Below, in pieces: positions 60,821-64,000 of a DNA stretch of 64,000 nucleotides (its first letter is position 1; every line of letters starts with the position of its first letter). Made by a program: the position numbers and the translations under genes. This stretch comes from Yersinia intermedia (GTDB taxonomy: Bacteria; Pseudomonadota; Gammaproteobacteria; Enterobacterales; Enterobacteriaceae). The notes under the pieces were generated by a model that did no database searches, was not told the DNA's origin, and was given only the letters and a program-made list of their open reading frames with translations. The stretch covers positions 1,984,001 to 2,048,000 of the forward strand of contig NZ_LR134116.1 of assembly GCF_900635455.1 (NCBI RefSeq). Direction: 5' to 3'.

Positions 60821-60985
60821 ATGGATAAGAGCTTGTTTGATGACAATAAAGTCATTGCATTGATTGGTTTACTGTTGGCTGCCCTCATTGTGGTTAGCGT
60901 CATGTTTGCGATGACCTATATGGCGGACCGCCAACGTAACGAAGTACAAACAATCGATGTGCAGAATTGCTATAAAAAGAACTGA
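60821..60985 (+). CDS. 54-residue single-span membrane protein
   Basis: Frame from ATG at 60821 to TGA at 60985, with the strong ribosome binding site GGGGGA upstream. Acidic/basic start MDKSLFDDNKV, a span of about 22 residues (IALIGLLLAALIVVSVMFAM), then a polar tail DRQRNEVQTIDVQNCYKKN. The pattern is that of a regulatory micro-protein or small transporter subunit. It lies 593 bp downstream of the amino-acid antiporter. Function unknown. Confidence 0.65.
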   Translation: MDKSLFDDNKVIALIGLLLAALIVVSVMFAMTYMADRQRNEVQTIDVQNCYKKN

Positions 60986-61047
60986 AAAAGGTCATTCGCC
61001 AGATAGCTGCCGTGGGCATTGAGGCGAATAGTGGGCATTGCGGGATG

Positions 61048-61434
61048 TTATGCCAGTTTTTGGTGAATAGCATGTAAGGGCAACGCGATATTCAGATCAA
61101 TATTGGTATTTTGCCTGAAATCATACGGGGTGATGCCGTAACGTTTCCTGAACATGTATGTAAAATGCGACTGTGAGCCAAAGCCAAAGTCCAAAGCGAT
61201 ATCAAAAATCGTACTGTCACTGCTTCTTAGTTGATAAACCGCACCCGCTAAGCGCCTTTCCCGAATGTATTTACCCAGCGATATCCCTGTTACTTCTTTA
61301 AATATTTTCTGCATATGCCAAAGTGAGTAGCCTGAGTACGCGGCTAACTCTTCAAGGTAGATGACCCGCCCTAGATGGGTTTCGACCCATTTGCTGAGGG
61401 CGCAGACTAACGCGAGATGATTTTCTTGTGACAT
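61048..61434 (-). CDS. MarA/SoxS/RamA-like AraC-family activator
   Basis: 128-residue protein consisting only of the AraC DNA-binding domain, as in MarA, SoxS and RamA. Helix-turn-helix 1: YLEELAAYSGYSLWHMQKIFKEVTG; helix-turn-helix 2: TIFDIALDFGFGSQSHFTYMFRKRYG. Such proteins activate efflux pumps and redox or antibiotic defence genes and are themselves controlled by expression level. Which one this is cannot be decided from sequence. Start ATG at 61434. Confidence 0.9.
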   Translation of the reverse strand: MSQENHLALVCALSKWVETHLGRVIYLEELAAYSGYSLWHMQKIFKEVTGISLGKYIRERRLAGAVYQLRSSDSTIFDIALDFGFGSQSHFTYMFRKRYGITPYDFRQNTNIDLNIALPLHAIHQKLA

Positions 61435-61672
61435 TATTTAGTCTGTTTTTTCTGGATAGGAGTAGAGCAGTATACACAAGTTGAATCGAACAACACAAAA
61501 CCCCAAATTAGCCTCAATGGGACAAGATAGCGCATAAAGACTTTTCAGACAGTATTTGCAAAAGAGTTTTCTGGTGCCATAGTAAAAGGGTAGTGTCATC
61601 TGGAAGGGGTCTATCCCGAGGATAAAGGGCTGAGTTTGGAAAAATAGAAATTAAAAATGATGAGGTGATCGC

Positions 61673-61786
61673 ATGTTAATAACGGTGATTATGACTCTGA
61701 TAGCGGTTGTGGGCGTAACCGTTTTTCTAAAGATGCCAGTAATGGTCCTGCATAAAGGCAAAGGCGCAGGAGGTGATGAACTGTGA
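61673..61786 (+). CDS. 37-residue membrane micro-protein
   Basis: Frame from ATG at 61673 to TGA at 61786: one hydrophobic span (MLITVIMTLIAVVGVTVFL) and a short Gly/Lys tail ending GAGGDEL. GAGGTG lies 5 bp before the start and a strong terminator lies 46 bp after the stop, so it looks like a complete transcription unit. No family recognised. Confidence 0.6.
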   Translation: MLITVIMTLIAVVGVTVFLKMPVMVLHKGKGAGGDEL

Positions 61787-61832
61787 GATTAGGAAGATTG
61801 TGATCGATCTACATACAAAGCGTTTCCCCTAG

Positions 61833-61868
61833 AACCAGGCGATTGATAACTTCATGCCTGGTTTTTTT
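61833..61868 (+). terminator. intrinsic terminator after the 37-residue gene
   Basis: AACCAGGC (61833-61840) pairs with GCCTGGTT (61856-61863) across a 15-nt loop, with seven T residues at 61862-61868. Confidence 0.85.
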
Positions 61869-62104
61869 ATCCCAGACGTCATATCGACGTTAGTTTCCTT
61901 GCCATTTCGTCTCTGTCATTGTGGCGATAGCAAACGTACCGACTATTGATTTTTCGTATCTCCCACATCGGCTGTAGGTGTTTCATTCGTCGAGGATAAT
62001 TCCAGTAACGCGAGTTTACAAAAAGCCTGGATAGCAGTGCGGGTTAAAGAAATATTTCAGCAAGCGTGATATCCTTTCGCGATATTACTGAGAAGGAATT
62101 ATGC

Positions 62105-62344
62105 ATGTCTGAAATGTTTACTAATGACCAAGAGCTGGTGTCGGATCTGGTTGCCTGCCAACTGGTGATTAAGCAGATCCTGGATGTGATTGATATCATT
62201 GCACCAGTAGAGGTGCGGGATAAAATGTCCCATCAACTTAAAGCGATTGATTTCTCTATACACCCGGCGGGTACGGATCCCGTGACTAAGCGAGCGATTG
62301 AGAAAGCCATTGCATTAATTGATATGAAATTTAGCCAAAAATAG
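62105..62344 (+). CDS. YecF-like (DUF2594) small protein
   Basis: 79-residue soluble, helical protein ([20 protein letters not shown]...). Its layout and length resemble E. coli YecF (DUF2594), whose function is unknown; I make this assignment from memory and with reserve. The ATG at 62105 follows AAGGA at 7 bp; the frame is open to 62066. It is convergent with yobH, with a 9-bp hairpin (CTGCGGGTT/AACCCGCAG, 62418-62445) between them. Confidence 0.75.
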   Translation: MSEMFTNDQELVSDLVACQLVIKQILDVIDIIAPVEVRDKMSHQLKAIDFSIHPAGTDPVTKRAIEKAIALIDMKFSQK

Positions 62345-62454
62345 CCGTACTTAGTGAAGGTTGCCTGCACGTAGGGCTGTATTATCGGATCGTTACCTTG
62401 CGATCATGGGAAATGCACTGCGGGTTATGGGTAGCAAACCCGCAGGTCAATTAT

Positions 62455-62688
62455 TTATTCAAAAACGTTGTTGCCTATTTTCTTCACTAATGGGCAATTA
62501 CTGACGCCAATGATCCCATTCTCACCGTTTATAAATTGAGCGGTTACAACTGATCTGGCTGTCAGATATTTACACTGTAAACCAATGCCTGCGGCATTTT
62601 TTTCACTGCCAATAAGCACACCATAGCCAGAAAAGAGAAGGCCCAAGTATATGATTGCAGCCACCAGTACCAGTCTGAATAAACTCAT
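62455..62688 (-). CDS. yobH: YobH family protein
   Basis: 77-residue protein of unknown function with an N-terminal membrane or signal segment (LVLVAAIIYLGLLFSGYGVLIGS). The conserved YobH stretch SEKNAAGIGLQCKYLTAR follows, and a second Cys lies in SNCPLVKK. In E. coli yobH also neighbours mgrB. The start is ATG at 62688 with GGAGTG upstream. Confidence 0.92.
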   Translation of the reverse strand: MSLFRLVLVAAIIYLGLLFSGYGVLIGSEKNAAGIGLQCKYLTARSVVTAQFINGENGIIGVSNCPLVKKIGNNVFE

Positions 62689-62868
62689 GTAGTCACTCCA
62701 TGTAATTAGTTTTACTTATTTTTTTAGGATAGTTATTTAGTAGTTTAACTTGTAATGATAAGTTAGTTAATAGTAAAAATCCTAAATCATATTGAATTAT
62801 AAGGCTAAATAGTACATTCATATGTAAATATTGTTACAAGACCATAGTGAACATCAGTAATTACATTC

Positions 62869-62903
62869 TGGCTATAAATGGTTGATGTTTAATACAGTAT
62901 AAT
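62869..62903 (+). promoter_or_regulatory. degenerate PhoP box and -10 of mgrB
   Basis: TGGCTA-TAAAT-GGTTGA (62869-62885) is a degenerate version of the PhoP direct repeat (9 of 12 matches). A perfect TATAAT (62898-62903) begins 12 bp after it, the spacing of PhoP-activated promoters. mgrB is a known PhoP target in other enterics, so I infer the same here. Confidence 0.65.
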
Positions 62904-62933
62904 TTAAAAAAAACATTGAGTAAGGTGCCTGAT

Positions 62934-63077
62934 TTGAACATTAAAAAACTTGTTACAGCGGTAGGGATCATTGCCGTTTGTTGCTTGTTTTATCTATTGG
63001 CCCTTGATAGTTATTGCGATCAGGGGGGGACTTTTTCCACCGGTATCTGTGCTATTACTTCGATTATTCCATGGTAG
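62934..63077 (+). CDS. mgrB: PhoQ feedback inhibitor MgrB (TTG start)
   Basis: 47-residue inner-membrane protein that binds PhoQ and lowers its kinase activity, closing a negative feedback loop. It has a short basic N-terminus, one span (about 6-24), then the periplasmic part with the two conserved Cys (C28 in SYCDQGG, C39 in GICA) and the invariant C-terminal IIPW. The start is TTG at 62934 with AAGGTG 7 bp upstream; E. coli uses GTG. Length and key residues match MgrB. Confidence 0.95.
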   Translation: MNIKKLVTAVGIIAVCCLFYLLALDSYCDQGGTFSTGICAITSIIPW

Positions 63078-63225
63078 GGATAACCCATTGTGCTTACAAG
63101 TAATAACTCTTAATAACTATTACCATAGATTATCGTTATTAAGTGCGAATTGTTTATTCAGATCCCCTTTGTTGTAGGCAGAGTGATAAGATAGCGCCTT
63201 AGCCACGCATGTTATAGGGTTGTCA

Positions 63226-63501
63226 ATGTTAGATACAAGTATGGGAGCACTGGGTGTCATCCCAATTGCTTTATCGCTGTTTACTGTCATTTTCTTCTTG
63301 ATAGTCTGGTTCTTTTTGAGCCGTGCCAGTGTGCGAGCCAATGAACAAATCCGTTTGTTACACGAAATCGCCGAACAGCAAAAGCGGCAAACTGAATTGC
63401 TCAAGGCTTTACTAGAAAACGCAACGGGTGTCAGACATGAGCAAGAGGAGAGTGATATCGTTTCCCCTCTCGACTTTAAAGGTTTTATTCCAGAGAGATA
63501 A
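63226..63501 (+). CDS. yebO: YebO family membrane protein
   Basis: 91-residue protein: one membrane span (about 8-30), then a charged coiled-coil-like tail. [22 protein letters not shown] and [15 protein letters not shown] are close to E. coli YebO, whose role is unknown. In E. coli yebO, mgrB and yobH are adjacent, as here. ATG at 63226 is preferred over the TTG two codons earlier. Confidence 0.9.
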   Translation: MLDTSMGALGVIPIALSLFTVIFFLIVWFFLSRASVRANEQIRLLHEIAEQQKRQTELLKALLENATGVRHEQEESDIVSPLDFKGFIPER

Positions 63502-63710
63502 ACACCCCCTCCTGATTCTGATGCTGTCACCTGGCAGTATCAGAGTATCGTCGTACCCAGAATGATAGCTTCTCCTGCTTAGTCGGCATAATCTTTCCAC
63601 AGATGTGAGTTTGCCCCTTTATTTAGCTCAATATACTGCGCTGATTGTCATAAATTTGTCTTATTTTCGCCGTAATGTAGCCAGAACTTTTCAAGATAAC
63701 GGTGATTCTG

Positions 63711-64000
63711 ATGATCAAATGGTATGAAGAAAGTGACACTGAAGTGAACCGAAGTATTGCCCTACTGACAGGGGAAGATCCCGATAAGTGGTACCCCTAT
63801 GGCGGTGTTAAAGGTAAGGACTACTGCAAGAATCCTTCTGATGCCTGGCCTATTATCTATGCGAATAAAATTGGGCTCTATTCCCCTGAAATTAATGATA
63901 ATGATCAGTGGAATGCTCGGATTATCAATCCGCAAGGTGAGTGGCAAGCCTACAGCCAAAGCCCACTTCGTGCGGCGATGATTTGTTATCTACTCAGCCA
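63711..64000 (+). CDS. NinX-like (DUF2591) protein, truncated by window
   Basis: The first 96 residues are visible (MIKWYEESDTEVNRSIALLT...). The stretch YCKNPSDAWPIIYANKIGLY and the late SPLRAAMICYLLS are hallmarks of DUF2591, a family common in lambdoid phages (NinX). No other phage gene is seen to its left, so it may be a single captured gene or the edge of a prophage lying to the right. The ATG at 63711 has GGTG upstream. Confidence 0.82.
   Translation, partial: MIKWYEESDTEVNRSIALLTGEDPDKWYPYGGVKGKDYCKNPSDAWPIIYANKIGLYSPEINDNDQWNARIINPQGEWQAYSQSPLRAAMICYLLS

Overview
The window is about 64 kb of chromosome from an enteric gammaproteobacterium, most likely a Yersinia species. Three things support this: gene order that follows the E. 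coli 24-25 min region almost gene for gene, proteins that are near-orthologues of the E. coli ones but consistently diverged, and several ERIC-family intergenic repeats, including forms carrying an extra hairpin insert. I cannot resolve the species from sequence alone. No rRNA, tRNA, CRISPR array, insertion sequence or intact prophage is visible.

Layout. 1-6.1 kb: end of the fatty-acid cluster (fabG, acpP, fabF), then pabC, mltG, tmk and holB. 6.2-16 kb: a tatD-family DNase gene, ptsG, hinT, ycfL, lpoB, thiK, nagZ, ycfP, ndh and ycfJ. 16-26.7 kb: mfd (minus strand), lolCDE, nagK, cobB and pepT. 26.7-35.4 kb, minus strand: roxA, then phoQ and phoP preceded by an outer-membrane beta-barrel gene with a consensus PhoP box, then purB, hflD, mnmA, nudJ and rluE. 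35.5-36.8 kb: icd. From 37 kb the E. coli-like order ends and accessory genes follow. They are a GT2 glycosyltransferase plus an O-antigen-ligase-like protein, a leaderless AA10 lytic polysaccharide monooxygenase, the aerotaxis receptor aer with a sigma-28 promoter, a DUF2461 gene, umuDC, metY, qorB with its HxlR regulator, an EamA/AraC pair, small periplasmic proteins including an HdeB-like one, a diguanylate cyclase, a RIO kinase, an ABC exporter, a GNAT enzyme and an APC antiporter. From 60.6 kb a series of very small genes leads into yobH, mgrB and yebO, and a NinX-like (DUF2591) gene is cut by the right edge.

How parts connect. phoPQ (about 28-30 kb) and mgrB (62.9 kb), which encodes the small membrane protein known to inhibit PhoQ, are both here, and both have PhoP-box-like sites 12 bp upstream of a -10 element. 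ndh and pepT carry FNR-type boxes, purB an internal PurR-type operator, and umuDC a LexA box.

Most notable observations: (1) UmuD is encoded already shortened to the UmuD' form, and its catalytic Ser is replaced by Ala; (2) phoP appears to start at ATT, just after a 13-bp hairpin; (3) a complete AA10 LPMO has its histidine brace but no signal peptide; (4) ERIC inserts contain a hairpin whose stem covaries between copies; (5) four 18-bp tandem repeats precede cobB; (6) several unannotated single-membrane-span micro-proteins are present.
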